This document shows positions 36,058 through 44,957 of a stretch of 64,000 bases of DNA, one piece after another. Both the position numbers and the translations under genes were made by a program. Each line of letters begins with the position of its first letter. Within the stretch, counting starts at the first letter, position 1. Source of the DNA: Shewanella decolorationis S12. Lineage in GTDB: Bacteria > Pseudomonadota > Gammaproteobacteria > Enterobacterales > Shewanellaceae. The notes beneath the pieces are model-generated. The model worked only from the letters and a program-made list of their open reading frames with translations, made no database searches and was not told the DNA's origin. The DNA is taken from contig NZ_AXZL01000068.1 of NCBI RefSeq assembly GCF_000485795.1, positions 124,001 through 188,000 of the forward strand. Direction: 5' to 3'.

Positions 36058-36453
36058 TCATAACGCGCAGGCGGGCAGATATTCGGATAATTCCAATAGA
36101 TTCAAATCGGGGTCGCGGATATAGACGGAGTTAATCCGGCCTGTAGCACCGGTGCGCAGTACTGGGCCTTCGATAATTTCAACCTCAAGGGCGTTTAAGT
36201 GGTTAATCACTTCTTCGATATTGTGGCTAACTACAAAGCAGAGATCGGCACTGCCGGGCGTGGCAAGGTTTGCCTTAGGTTCAAATTCGGCGCCCGCTTG
36301 GTGCAGATTGATTTTTTGATCGCCAAAACTTAAGGCGATTCGGCCCTGACCAAATACGGACTTTTTCATCCCTAACACGCGTTGATAAAAGTCGACGCTG
36401 GCCTCGATATCTTTCACGGTTAACACTAAATGGTCTAGGCGGGTCACGCGCAT
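36058..36453 (-). CDS. VOC superfamily protein (glyoxalase-like)
   Basis: A 131-residue protein with VTRLDHLVLTVKDIEASVDF, FYQRVLGMKK and a C-terminal SVYIRDPDLNLLELSEYL, the VOC double-module pattern with the metal-ligand histidine (LDHLV) and glutamate (LLELSE). From memory it resembles YkcA/virulence-like VOC proteins. I start at ATG 36453, preceded by GAGGG. The longer frame to 36549 reads into the upstream MITE-like element and is artefactual. The gene's own promoter must lie within about 30 bases or inside that element. Confidence 0.88.
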   Translation of the reverse strand: MRVTRLDHLVLTVKDIEASVDFYQRVLGMKKSVFGQGRIALSFGDQKINLHQAGAEFEPKANLATPGSADLCFVVSHNIEEVINHLNALEVEIIEGPVLRTGATGRINSVYIRDPDLNLLELSEYLPACAL

Positions 36454-36484
36454 ATTCTTTCCCTCGATGCTGTAGCGGTTTGTT

Positions 36485-36771
36485 ATTAGGGCGTGTTGAC
36501 GTTTCATGGTTGTTTTTGCAGCAATTTGGCTGGCTTTTATGCAAGGCAAAGTCCGTGCTGTGTAGTTATTCTACATAAACGGACGATAACGCAGCAGAAA
36601 CGTCAGCCAAATGCTGCCCGAAGGGTTCGTCTGGCAAGCCCTTGCTCTTACTTTCTGTCATAAGAGCCGCTCGTCATTTGAGTAGAATCACTACACATCA
36701 TTCCTCGTTTCGCGAGCACGTGCTTGCCAGAACGAACAAAATCTAATCTCGAAACGTCAACACGCCCTAAT
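36485..36771. mobile_element. MITE-like element with 21-base perfect terminal inverted repeats
   Basis: A 287-base non-coding element. Left end 36485-36505 (ATTAGGGCGTGTTGACGTTTC) and right end 36751-36771 are perfect inverted copies. Both flanks show GTT (36482-36484, 36772-36774), a possible three-base target duplication. Inside are further inverted segments, for example TTCGTCTGGCAAGC near 36626 against GCTTGCCAGAACGAA near 36722, so the whole can fold on itself. A degenerate relative lies at 56207-56379. It sits about 30 bases upstream of the VOC gene's start and 120 bases upstream of the DUF502 gene. Confidence 0.85.
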
Positions 36772-36893
36772 GTTCTGCGCCTTACCTTACATCAAGTGCT
36801 GGTGCAAAAGTGACTCTGTGGTAGCATTTAACGCGTTTTTTAGCGTAAATAATTTATGCCTATTTTTATCCCATTGGATTTGATGAGATTGTA

Positions 36894-37499
36894 ATGAAGA
36901 AAACCTTAGCCCGTGGCTTGATGAACCTGCTGCCGATGGCGTTAAGCCTGTGGTTGTTTTGGTCATTGTTTGTATCGTTAGATGGTTTAGGGATTTTTAT
37001 TTTAGAGTTGGTAGGGATTAACCAACATTTTGTCGGCGCGGGCTTTATCTTAGTCGTGGCCATAGTGTTTGCCGTGGGCCTGTTGTTTTCGGTGAGTCCT
37101 ATTGTCTGGCTCTATGGCTGGATTGAACGTCAGCTGATGCGTTTTCCACTGTTTAAATCTGTCTATGGCAGTATCCGTGATATCGCTTCCTTAATGAACC
37201 GTGAGGGCAAACCCAATACTCAGCAAACCGTGTTAGTTAAACAGGCCAATGGTGGCTATGTGGTGGGCTTTATTATGACGGATACGCCGCCACAGCCATT
37301 GCTCGATGCCTTACCCGAAGGGGATTGGGTGCCTGTGTTATTCCAACTCAGTTACCAAATGGCGGGGGTGACGAGTCTCGTCAAACGTGAAGATTTGATT
37401 TTAGTGGATTGGTCTTTTGAAGAGGCGATGCGCTTTAATTTAACGGCGGGGATCTCACAAACGCCGGGCGCGGCAACGGTAAAAACTAAAGCTGAATAA
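36894..37499 (+). CDS. DUF502 membrane protein
   Basis: A 201-residue inner-membrane protein. Two helices (about 9-40 and 48-73) are followed by PIVWLYGWIERQLMRFPLFK and SVYGSIRDIASLMNRE, and a C-terminal soluble domain with GYVVGFIMTDT and WVPVLF. This is the DUF502 layout. Plant relatives (LCV/COV) act in membrane traffic and the bacterial role is unknown. It is monocistronic with a strong terminator 52 bases downstream. Confidence 0.93.
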   Translation: MKKTLARGLMNLLPMALSLWLFWSLFVSLDGLGIFILELVGINQHFVGAGFILVVAIVFAVGLLFSVSPIVWLYGWIERQLMRFPLFKSVYGSIRDIASLMNREGKPNTQQTVLVKQANGGYVVGFIMTDTPPQPLLDALPEGDWVPVLFQLSYQMAGVTSLVKREDLILVDWSFEEAMRFNLTAGISQTPGAATVKTKAE

Positions 37500-37550
37500 G
37501 TTGATTTTGATTTTTTACGTCAAATAGGTGCATTTTTGTGGTACAATCCG

Positions 37551-37578
37551 ATGGCGACTTAATAGGTCGCCATTTTTT
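37551..37578 (+). terminator. Terminator after the DUF502 gene
   Basis: Eight-base stem ATGGCGAC/GTCGCCAT (37551-37558 with 37566-37573), seven-base loop, then six T residues. Confidence 0.93.
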
Positions 37579-38135
37579 ATGCTGATCCAGCGACTGCTGT
37601 TTAGCATTATCTGTGTCTCTATTGAGTCAGTTTTCGACAGCATGTGGTCTCTGTTCGAAGGCACTCCAGTAGAGCTTAAGCAAGGCCGAGTTGATATTTG
37701 CTACTGGTTAACCTTTAGCCGCTAATCGCGCTTTGCATCCCTCATCCTCGATATCACTAATATCGAACCGCTTATATGCATTATGTCGCCATTGAGGTTG
37801 AGCCCTGCGATTCGGTCGCATGGTGTCGATGTTCGCTGTCTTTGAGAGTGCGATATGCTCTCAAATGGCATTAGCGGCGGTTTAGTGGTTTATTGAGCCG
37901 TTGTTTGCCGCCTTTGCTATTAAGCAAAAGCGTCGAGCAAACGGGGAAGTGGGGAAGCGTTTTCAACATGAGTATGACATCACAAGGTATTGCTGACCGC
38001 GAGCCCTTGTCATGGATTATTTATGCATATTTCATCCTGACCACATACTGCTGAGGCTAGGGTTACCTATTATTGTGCTATCTCTTCAACATCGAAGGGA
38101 TGTTAATAGGGAACTGGCTAGAACAAGGGAGTTTT
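37579..38135. other. Long leader region upstream of the BCCT transporter
   Basis: About 560 bases without a convincing gene. It holds a perfect hairpin TTTGAGAG/CTCTCAAA (37841-37848, 37858-37865) with a nine-base loop. A 48-codon frame from 37579 starts inside the terminator tail and has no ribosome binding site. This long region probably carries the osmotic or metabolic control of the transporter gene. Confidence 0.45.
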
Positions 38136-40112
38136 ATGTCTATCAAGTCGAGTATTAATCCACCGGTTTTTTATTCGTCGGTCTTTTTTATCACATTCAT
38201 GGTGATGATCTGCGCTATTTGGCCGACCGAGGCCAATCACTTTTTCAAATCCATGCAGTCGTGGCTAGAGGCTAAAGCGGGCTGGTTGTATATCCTTGGT
38301 GTAGCGATTTTTCTGATTTTTATCATCTTTGTCATGGTCAGTCGCTTTGGCGATATTAAGCTCGGCCCCGATCATGCCGTGCCCGACTATAGCTATAAGA
38401 GCTGGATTGCCATGCTGTTTTCGGCGGGGATGGGGATTGGATTGATGTTCTTCGGCGTTGCTGAACCCGTGATGCATTACTTAGCGCCGCCCGATGCAAC
38501 GCCTGAGAGTTTGGCCGCCGCCAAAGAAGCGATGAAGATTACTTTCTTCCATTGGGGCATACATGCGTGGGCGATTTACGGGGTGGTTGCCCTGAGCTTG
38601 GCCTATTTTGCCTATCGGCATAAGCTGCCCTTGTTACCCCGCAGCGCACTCTATCCCTTAATCGGTGAGCGTATTCATGGTCCGATTGGCCACTGCGTCG
38701 ATACCTTTGCGGTATTGGGGACTATGTTTGGGGTCGCGACTTCCCTCGGGTTTGGGGTGTTGCAGGTTAACTCGGGGCTAAGCTATTTATTCGAGCAATT
38801 GCCTAATAGCACCACAGTGCAAGTATCGCTGATTATTGGCATTACCTTGCTCGCCACTCTGTCGGTATTTTCGGGCCTCGATAAAGGGGTGAAGCGCTTA
38901 AGCGAGCTTAACTTAGGCTTGGCCCTTATTCTGCTGTTGATTGTGTTAATTCTTGGCCCAACCGTGATGTTGTTGCAGGCCTTTGTGCAAAATACCGGTA
39001 GTTATCTGAGTGATATCGTTAATAAAACCTTTAATCTGTATGCCTATCAGCATAAGGAAGACTGGCTAGGTGGTTGGACGCTACTCTACTGGGGCTGGTG
39101 GATTTCGTGGTCACCTTTTGTCGGTACTTTTATTGCGCGGGTGAGTCGCGGCCGTACCATACGTGAGTTTTTAGTCGGCATTTTATTTGTGCCTTCGGCG
39201 CTGACCTTTTTATGGATGACGGTATTTGGTAACTCGGCCATCGACGCCATTATGAACCAAGGCGCGACCTACCTGAGCGAAGCGGTGAATACCAATGTGC
39301 CCGTGGCGCTGTTTGTGTTTTTTGAACATATGCCGTTCCCGCATCTGTTATCGGGCATTGGGATTTGTTTAGTGGTGACCTTTTTTGTGACCTCATCTGA
39401 CTCGGGATCCTTAGTAATCGACAACCTGACCTCGGGGGGCGATAACAATGCGCCCGTTTGGCAACGGGTGTTTTGGGCATTGCTGCAGGGCGTGGTGGCC
39501 TCGGTACTGCTCATCGCGGGTGGGTTACAGGCACTCCAAACCGCAGCCATTGCCAGTGCGATGCCATTTTTATGTGTGATGCTGCTGATGTGTTTGGGAC
39601 TGTATAAGGCGCTGAAGGACGATTGGCTGAAGATCAACAGCGTGCAGCTCCATACCACCAGTGTGCAATATGCTAAGACCAATATCAGCTGGGAGGAGCG
39701 TATCGAAGTCTTAGTGTCGCATCCTACCGAAGATGAGGCGCGTATCTTCCTCAATAATGTCGCGACACCGGCGTTATCTAAGGTGTGTCAGCAATTTATG
39801 AGCAAGGGTCTCACAGCTGACCTTGAGTATCTCGACGGCAAGGTGCGGTTGGTGATCAGCAACGAAGCCTATCAACCCTTCGTATACGGTGTGCGGATGC
39901 GCTGCTTTGAAATCGTTAATCCCGTCGGTGAAGAGTTAGAGCAGGGCAACAATTGGTATTATCGCGCCGAAGTGTACTTAGAGCAGGGCGGCCAGCACTA
40001 TGATGTGATGGGCTATACCGAAGAGCAGCTATTGGCGGATGTGGTCACCCAATACGAGAAATACCTGCATTATTTGCACTTGTCCAATGCCGACCAAGGA
40101 CATGTCGCCTAA
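38136..40112 (+). CDS. BCCT-family (betaine/choline/carnitine) transporter
   Basis: A 658-residue transporter with twelve membrane helices. The fold is marked by AMLFSAGMGIGLMFFGVAEP (the glycine-rich unwound helix), HWGIHAWAIYGVVALSLAYF, and WTLLYWGWWISWSPFVGTFI, the aromatic substrate box of BetP/CaiT/OpuD. It imports quaternary amines, usually with sodium or protons. After the last helix comes a cytoplasmic domain of about 140 residues (HLHLSN end), longer than in CaiT and probably regulatory. I start at ATG 38136, four bases after AAGGGAG. Substrate not readable. Confidence 0.95.
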   Translation: MSIKSSINPPVFYSSVFFITFMVMICAIWPTEANHFFKSMQSWLEAKAGWLYILGVAIFLIFIIFVMVSRFGDIKLGPDHAVPDYSYKSWIAMLFSAGMGIGLMFFGVAEPVMHYLAPPDATPESLAAAKEAMKITFFHWGIHAWAIYGVVALSLAYFAYRHKLPLLPRSALYPLIGERIHGPIGHCVDTFAVLGTMFGVATSLGFGVLQVNSGLSYLFEQLPNSTTVQVSLIIGITLLATLSVFSGLDKGVKRLSELNLGLALILLLIVLILGPTVMLLQAFVQNTGSYLSDIVNKTFNLYAYQHKEDWLGGWTLLYWGWWISWSPFVGTFIARVSRGRTIREFLVGILFVPSALTFLWMTVFGNSAIDAIMNQGATYLSEAVNTNVPVALFVFFEHMPFPHLLSGIGICLVVTFFVTSSDSGSLVIDNLTSGGDNNAPVWQRVFWALLQGVVASVLLIAGGLQALQTAAIASAMPFLCVMLLMCLGLYKALKDDWLKINSVQLHTTSVQYAKTNISWEERIEVLVSHPTEDEARIFLNNVATPALSKVCQQFMSKGLTADLEYLDGKVRLVISNEAYQPFVYGVRMRCFEIVNPVGEELEQGNNWYYRAEVYLEQGGQHYDVMGYTEEQLLADVVTQYEKYLHYLHLSNADQGHVA

Positions 40113-40135
40113 ACGCTTTGCGTGTCAGAAATATT

Positions 40136-40176
40136 GCCCCAAGGAATAACTCGGATTATCCTTGGGGCACTTTTTT
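40136..40176 (+). terminator. Terminator after the BCCT gene
   Basis: Ten-base stem GCCCCAAGGA/TCCTTGGGGC (40136-40145 with 40159-40168) with an interior extension, followed by a T-run at 40171-40176. Confidence 0.93.
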
Positions 40177-40200
40177 AGGGGTCATCAGTTAGGTGTGAGC

Positions 40201-40563
40201 ATGTCAGCAAATCCAGGCCAGAGTAAGTTAGATCAAGTCTTAGCCCAAGAGCGGGAATACCGCGCCAAACGTGAGGGCGGTTACCGCGAGCAAGCGCTCA
40301 AATTATATCCTTGGATCTGTGGCCGCTGTACCCGCGAATTTACCTCAAAAAATTTAAGCGAATTGACGGTTCACCATAGAGATCACAACCACGATAACAA
40401 CCCATCCGACGGCTCGAATTGGGAATTATTGTGCCTCTATTGCCACGATAATGAGCATTCACGCTTCGAAGAACTGATCCGCTACGGTAGCACCACAGAA
40501 ACCAAGCAAGCGGCGGCGACCTATAATCCCTTCGCCGATTTAAAGGCGATGATGAAAAAGTAG
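40201..40563 (+). CDS. yajD: HNH nuclease-fold protein YajD
   Basis: A 120-residue protein. The HNH-type zinc/nuclease motif reads CGRCTREFTSKNLSELTVHH then RDHNHDNNPSDGSNWELLCL, and ends with CLYCHDNEHSR: two CxxC pairs for structural zinc and the catalytic HH and H. This matches E. coli YajD in length and motif order. I start at ATG 40201. Its DNA substrate and role are unknown. It lies between two strong terminators, so it is transcribed on its own. Confidence 0.9.
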   Translation: MSANPGQSKLDQVLAQEREYRAKREGGYREQALKLYPWICGRCTREFTSKNLSELTVHHRDHNHDNNPSDGSNWELLCLYCHDNEHSRFEELIRYGSTTETKQAAATYNPFADLKAMMKK

Positions 40564-40573
40564 CGATAAAAGT

Positions 40574-40601
40574 AAAAGGCCTGAAATTTTCAGGCTTTTT
40601 T
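40574..40601. terminator. Bidirectional terminator overlapping the DUF1289 gene end
   Basis: Seven-base stem GCCTGAA/TTCAGGC (40579-40585 with 40589-40595), flanked by A and T runs. It ends yajD and, read on the minus strand, overlaps the final codons of the DUF1289 gene. Confidence 0.85.
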
Positions 40602-40823
40602 CGCAAGTCGTGCCTCGGCTTCCAACCATTTAGCGCGGCTTAGGATCTGTTTATTGTCGTCGCCTTCGAAATGGGCTTTGCGGGCGGGAAGTTGCGCGAT
40701 AATCGCGGCGTGCTCTGCATCGCTGGCATCGCGCCAAGCAACAATCTCATCGATATGGCGAAAACAGCCCATGCAATAATCTTCATCATTTAAGCCACAG
40801 CGGGCAACGCAGGGGGAGAGCAT
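40590..40823 (-). CDS. DUF1289 domain protein
   Basis: A 77-residue protein of the DUF1289 family, small Fe-S or zinc-binding proteins of unknown function. The four conserved cysteines are in SPCVARCGLNDEDYCMGCFR, followed by the helix DEIVAWRDASDAEHAAI. The C-terminal Lys/Ala-rich tail runs into the shared terminator hairpin. It is divergent from nothing close; about 330 bases separate it from the methyltransferase gene. Confidence 0.93.
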   Translation of the reverse strand: MLSPCVARCGLNDEDYCMGCFRHIDEIVAWRDASDAEHAAIIAQLPARKAHFEGDDNKQILSRAKWLEAEARLAKKA

Positions 40824-41149
40824 AGTTTTCCTCTTAACTCGTTTTCGTTATCGGGTTCAATGGGTGAAGTCGCAGCGTTAAGGCGCATCTCCCATGCATG
40901 CCAGCGAGTAAAACAGGCTGACAAAAATTGTGGCGATACTAGCAGCTTTAGCCGCCATTTGGGCAGCGATATTAAGTAAAATGCACCTTAATATTCGTAA
41001 AGGCTTAATAACGGCATAGTTTTCAAACTGATGGCACAGTTTTAAAAATAGTTTTCAAACTAATTTCAAAATAGTGCTGTTGTGAAGGCTTGGCGGCTAA
41101 GCCCAATAAAATAGTCAAATGGAACACATCAGAGTAAAGCAAATTCAGC
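40824..41149. other. Intergenic region with no recognised gene
   Basis: About 326 bases between the DUF1289 and methyltransferase genes. A direct repeat of TTTTCAAAC/TTTTCAAAC lies near 41021 and 41051, which is minor. No terminator or small gene was recognised. Confidence 0.4.
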
Positions 41150-42520
41150 ATGGCAATTAAGCGCGATAATCATAAGCACGCAAGAGATATATCCGACAGT
41201 CAGGATAGGCTCAAGGCGCACTTTATCCAATTGGATAAGCTACTTGAGCAGAGCCGTGCCCTGTGGCAAGTGCGCGCCTTTGAGGCGAAAACACTGCCTT
41301 GGCAGGCGCAATTTCCGACCTTAGCGACAACCCTTTGGGCGCTCGATGATGCTGTGCTCGATGCCTTGGATGCCGAGCAATCGGCGTTAGTCGATGCCTT
41401 ATCTCCCGCACTCACGCAGGATCTTGCCGCGTTAGGCTACGAGTGGGATCTGTCTTTACTCACATTGTCCATCGCTGAGCTCTCGCTTGGCTCCGATATT
41501 GCCTCAGATATAGGCCCTGATATTGGCTCTGACGATATTGAAACTGCTACTTCACCTAGTATTGATCTTACTGAGATGGCTCACTTTAGTGCCCATATAA
41601 AAGGCCGTAAGTGGGAGCAGATCACCGCCTTTGTGCAGCATTTGCCCGATGCGGGATTACCCGTGCTGGAGTGGTGTGCGGGCAAAGGGCATTTGGGCCG
41701 TTTGATCGCCAAGGCACGTGGTGTGGATGTGTTAAGCCTAGAGTGGCAGGCGATGCTCTGTGAAGAGGGTCAAGCCTTTGCCGATAAATGGCAGTTATCA
41801 CAGCGCTTTATCTGCGCCGATGCCTTCGCTATCGAAGATAAAGCCGACGAAAATACCGCTGATCAGACCAATCCTTTTTGCGCCCAGCAACAGGCGGTGG
41901 CGCTGCATGCCTGTGGCGATTTGCATGTGCGTTTACTGCAATTGGCCGCAGCGGCGGGCACACAGGCACTGGCGATTTCACCTTGCTGTTATCATTTAAT
42001 TCAAGCCAATCAATACCAAGGCTTATCGACGCTTGCTCAACAAAGTAGCTTGACGTTAACTCGCCATGATTTGCAATTGCCATTGCAGCAAAGTGTGATA
42101 GCCAATCCCAAGCAGCAGGCGCTGCGGCATCAGGAAATCGCTTGGCGGCTCGGATTTGATGCGCTGCAGCGAAGCAGCCGTGGTATAGATGCTTATCTAC
42201 CTTTACCCGCCATAAAGCAAAGCCAGTTGAGTGGCGAGTTTGCCGAGTTTTGCCATTGGGCGGCAGCGCAAAAGGCGGTAACCTTAGATGCAGATTGTGA
42301 TTTTGACGTTTGGCTCGAGATAGGAAAGCAGCGACAAAGGTTAACCCGACGCATCGATTTGGCCGCGCATTTATTCCGCCGTGCGCTGGAGCTGTGGTTA
42401 ATTCTCGATCGTTGCTGCTTTTTGCAGGAAAGTGGCTATCGGGTGACCCTGAGGGAATTTTGTGCAAACAGTGTGACACCCAGAAATGCGCTGATTTTGG
42501 CGCAAAAATTGAGCGGCTAA
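41150..42520 (+). CDS. SAM-dependent methyltransferase (Methyltransf_32-like)
   Basis: A 456-residue protein. An N-terminal helical part (about 1-150) contains an acidic repetitive stretch (SDIASDIGPDIGSDDIE). The methyltransferase core starts at about 170 with LEWCAGKGHLGRLIAKARG, the SAM-binding GxGxxG-like motif I, then VLSLEWQAMLCEEGQ (motif II), VALHACGDLHVRLL (motif IV) and SPCCYHL. It resembles the family of large methyltransferases whose substrates may be tRNA or glutathione-like; this is not resolvable here. Confidence 0.85.
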   Translation: MAIKRDNHKHARDISDSQDRLKAHFIQLDKLLEQSRALWQVRAFEAKTLPWQAQFPTLATTLWALDDAVLDALDAEQSALVDALSPALTQDLAALGYEWDLSLLTLSIAELSLGSDIASDIGPDIGSDDIETATSPSIDLTEMAHFSAHIKGRKWEQITAFVQHLPDAGLPVLEWCAGKGHLGRLIAKARGVDVLSLEWQAMLCEEGQAFADKWQLSQRFICADAFAIEDKADENTADQTNPFCAQQQAVALHACGDLHVRLLQLAAAAGTQALAISPCCYHLIQANQYQGLSTLAQQSSLTLTRHDLQLPLQQSVIANPKQQALRHQEIAWRLGFDALQRSSRGIDAYLPLPAIKQSQLSGEFAEFCHWAAAQKAVTLDADCDFDVWLEIGKQRQRLTRRIDLAAHLFRRALELWLILDRCCFLQESGYRVTLREFCANSVTPRNALILAQKLSG

Positions 42521-42737
42521 AAATTAATCTGAGATTTAACCTTGTACCTGACTGTTTTTTATAAAGTATTTCTTTATTAGTTCATTTTGAATTAACGGAT
42601 AGGCGGCATGATCTGCACAAGGGCTTATAAGCTCTGTGAGACAAGTCTAAGGCGAAAGATGGTTTTTTATTGAATCATCGGGCTTTTCTTGTTCAAATGT
42701 CGCTTTAATGACAAATAACAACTAAAAACTGACCTAA

Positions 42738-42752
42738 AAGATCAGTGATCTT
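42738..42752. promoter_or_regulatory. Palindrome 22 bases upstream of oleA
   Basis: AAGATCA-G-TGATCTT is a perfect 15-base palindrome ending 22 bases before the oleA ATG. Position and symmetry suggest a repressor site over the oleA ribosome-binding or promoter region. I see no match to the FadR or FabR consensus I remember. Confidence 0.45.
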
Positions 42753-42774
42753 AGTGAGCGAATAAAACAGTTTC

Positions 42775-43824
42775 ATGAAATATTCCCGCGTATTTATTAA
42801 TAGCCTTGCCTATGAACTGGCACCTGTGGTGGTTTCCAGTAGTGAGCTAGAATCTCGCCTCGCGCCTCTATATCAAAAATTTCGCATTCCTATGGGGCAA
42901 CTTGCGGCGTTGACGGGTATTACCGAACGCCGTTGGTGGCCTAAAGGGCATCAATTATCCGATGGAGCGATTAAAGCGGCGCACAAGGCGATTGCAGAAA
43001 CGGGAATAGAAGTTGCCGAACTGGGCGCTGTGGTGTACACCGGCGTATGCCGTGACCAACACGAACCTGCCACCGCCTGCCGGATTGCGGCGGCCTTGGG
43101 GGTGTCGAAGGACACGGCGATTTACGATATCAGCAACGCCTGTCTTGGGGTGTTATCGGGCATTTTAGACATTGCCAACCGTATCGAGCTTGGGCAAATT
43201 AAGGCGGGCATGGTGGTGTCCTGTGAGTCGGCGCGGGATATTGTCGATGTGACCATTGATAATATGCTGGCAGATCCGACCATGCAGAATTTTGCCCAGT
43301 CGCTGGCGACCTTAACTGGCGGCTCTGGCGCGGTGGCGGTGATACTCACCGATGGCAGTTTACCGCTGACTAATGTGCGTAAACATCAGCTACTTGGCGC
43401 TTCCCATTTATCTGCTCCGCAGCACCATCAACTGTGTCAGTGGGGCTTGCAGGAAGTAGGGCACAATATTTACCGTGAGTTTATGCGTACCGATGCGGTG
43501 ACCTTGCTCAAAGAAGGGGTCGAGCTGGCTAAGCATACGTGGGAGCATTTCCTCGCGCAGCGAAATTGGTTGGTCGAGCAGGTAGACAAAGTGATCTGCC
43601 ATCAGGTCGGCGCTTCAAACCGTAAGCAGGTCCTGAGTGCGTTAAACATTCCGCCTGAAAAAGAATTCCCAACATATCAGCTGCTTGGCAATATGGGCAC
43701 AGTCTCTTTACCCGTCACTGCGGCCATGGCACACGATCAAGGCTTTTTACGCCCAGGGGATCAGGTGAGCTTTTTAGGTATCGGCAGTGGTTTGAACTGC
43801 ATGATGCTGGGTATTAAGTGGTAG
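42775..43824 (+). CDS. oleA: OleA, acyl-CoA condensing enzyme of olefin synthesis
   Basis: A 349-residue thiolase-fold enzyme that joins two fatty acyl-CoAs head to head into a beta-keto acid. The catalytic cysteine is C123 in ISNACLGVLSG. Glu97 (DQHEPAT), His276 (VICHQVGAS) and Asn306 (LLGNMGTV) match the residues known in Xanthomonas OleA by spacing. The start at 42775 has only a weak upstream site. It heads the oleABCD operon; 170 bases separate it from oleB. Shewanella makes a hentriacontanonaene from polyunsaturated acyl groups by this route. Confidence 0.95.
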   Translation: MKYSRVFINSLAYELAPVVVSSSELESRLAPLYQKFRIPMGQLAALTGITERRWWPKGHQLSDGAIKAAHKAIAETGIEVAELGAVVYTGVCRDQHEPATACRIAAALGVSKDTAIYDISNACLGVLSGILDIANRIELGQIKAGMVVSCESARDIVDVTIDNMLADPTMQNFAQSLATLTGGSGAVAVILTDGSLPLTNVRKHQLLGASHLSAPQHHQLCQWGLQEVGHNIYREFMRTDAVTLLKEGVELAKHTWEHFLAQRNWLVEQVDKVICHQVGASNRKQVLSALNIPPEKEFPTYQLLGNMGTVSLPVTAAMAHDQGFLRPGDQVSFLGIGSGLNCMMLGIKW

Positions 43825-43994
43825 TTTTCCAAGATTGTTATCTGCCTTAGCCGACGCTTGAGAGCAAGGTTTGCTAGGGCATTTTTATGCTTATTGGTTT
43901 AGCGATGGGCATTAGCACTGAGCATAGGTGAAGGAGAATTTGCCAGCACAGGCTACCAATACAAAAACAATTAGAACAAAAGATAGGAAGCGTC

Positions 43995-44957
43995 ATGTTA
44001 GACACTCTGTTGCCGTTTAAACGTCATTTTCTAAGCCGTAATGGCAACAAGCTGCATTACATCAATGAAGGCCAAGGTGAACCTGTGGTCATGGTGCACG
44101 GTAATCCAAGTTGGAGTTTTTATTACCGTAATCTCGTGAGTGCCCTTAAGGATACGCACCAGTGTATCGTGCCAGACCATATTGGTTGTGGTCTGTCGGA
44201 TAAGCCAGATGACAGTGGCTACGATTACACCTTAAAGAATCGCATTGACGATTTAGAAGCCTTGCTTGATAGCTTAAATGTAAACGAAAACATTACTTTA
44301 GTTGTGCATGACTGGGGTGGCATGATAGGTATGGGTTATGCGGCGCGTTATCCTGAGCGAATTAAACGTCTGGTGATTTTAAATACCGGCGCCTTTCATT
44401 TACCCGAAACTAAGCCTTTACCGCTGGCGCTGTGGATTTGCCGCAATACCTTGCTTGGCACTGTGCTCGTGCGCGGTTTTAATGCGTTTTCATCGATTGC
44501 CTCCTACGTTGGGGTAAAGCGTCAGCCGATGTCAAAGTACATTCGCGAGGCCTATGTTGCGCCGTTTAACTCATGGGCAAATCGTATTTCGACCCTGCGT
44601 TTTGTACAGGATATTCCGCTAAAACCGGGTGACAGAAACTATCAACTGGTGTCGGATATCGCCGCTAGTCTGCCAAAGTTTGCCAAGGTACCGACACTGA
44701 TTTGCTGGGGATTACAAGACTTTGTGTTCGATAAGCACTTTTTAGCCAAATGGCGTGAACATATGCCCCATGCACAGGTGCATGAATTTGCCGATTGTGG
44801 TCACTATATCCTCGAAGATGCGAGCGATGAGGTGATTACCCATATCAAACACTTTATGGCTGAGGAGCAAACGCCTGAGCCAGAAGTGCAGCCACTTGAA
44901 ACGGCGCAGGTCACAGAGCCTAAGGTTGAGACTCAAGCGCCACAGGCCGCACATTAA
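43995..44957 (+). CDS. oleB: OleB, beta-lactone decarboxylase
   Basis: A 320-residue alpha/beta hydrolase of the haloalkane-dehalogenase group, which releases CO2 from the beta-lactone made by OleC to give the olefin. The oxyanion HGNPSW is at 35-40, the nucleophile is Asp106 in [10 protein letters not shown], and the catalytic histidine is His270 in DCGHYILED. The C-terminal 35 residues are an acidic Pro/Glu/Thr-rich tail ([16 protein letters not shown]) not needed for the fold, possibly a tether for the OleBCD assembly, which is an inference. Its stop overlaps the oleC start by one base. Confidence 0.95.
   Translation: MLDTLLPFKRHFLSRNGNKLHYINEGQGEPVVMVHGNPSWSFYYRNLVSALKDTHQCIVPDHIGCGLSDKPDDSGYDYTLKNRIDDLEALLDSLNVNENITLVVHDWGGMIGMGYAARYPERIKRLVILNTGAFHLPETKPLPLALWICRNTLLGTVLVRGFNAFSSIASYVGVKRQPMSKYIREAYVAPFNSWANRISTLRFVQDIPLKPGDRNYQLVSDIAASLPKFAKVPTLICWGLQDFVFDKHFLAKWREHMPHAQVHEFADCGHYILEDASDEVITHIKHFMAEEQTPEPEVQPLETAQVTEPKVETQAPQAAH

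Noticed and set aside
35936..36124. Plus-strand hydrophobic frame between the cold-shock-domain gene and the VOC gene
   Set aside because: No ribosome binding site and its second half is antisense to the VOC gene; low complexity.
37528..37725. Short plus-strand frame after the DUF502 gene
   Set aside because: It runs through the terminator hairpin and lacks a ribosome binding site.
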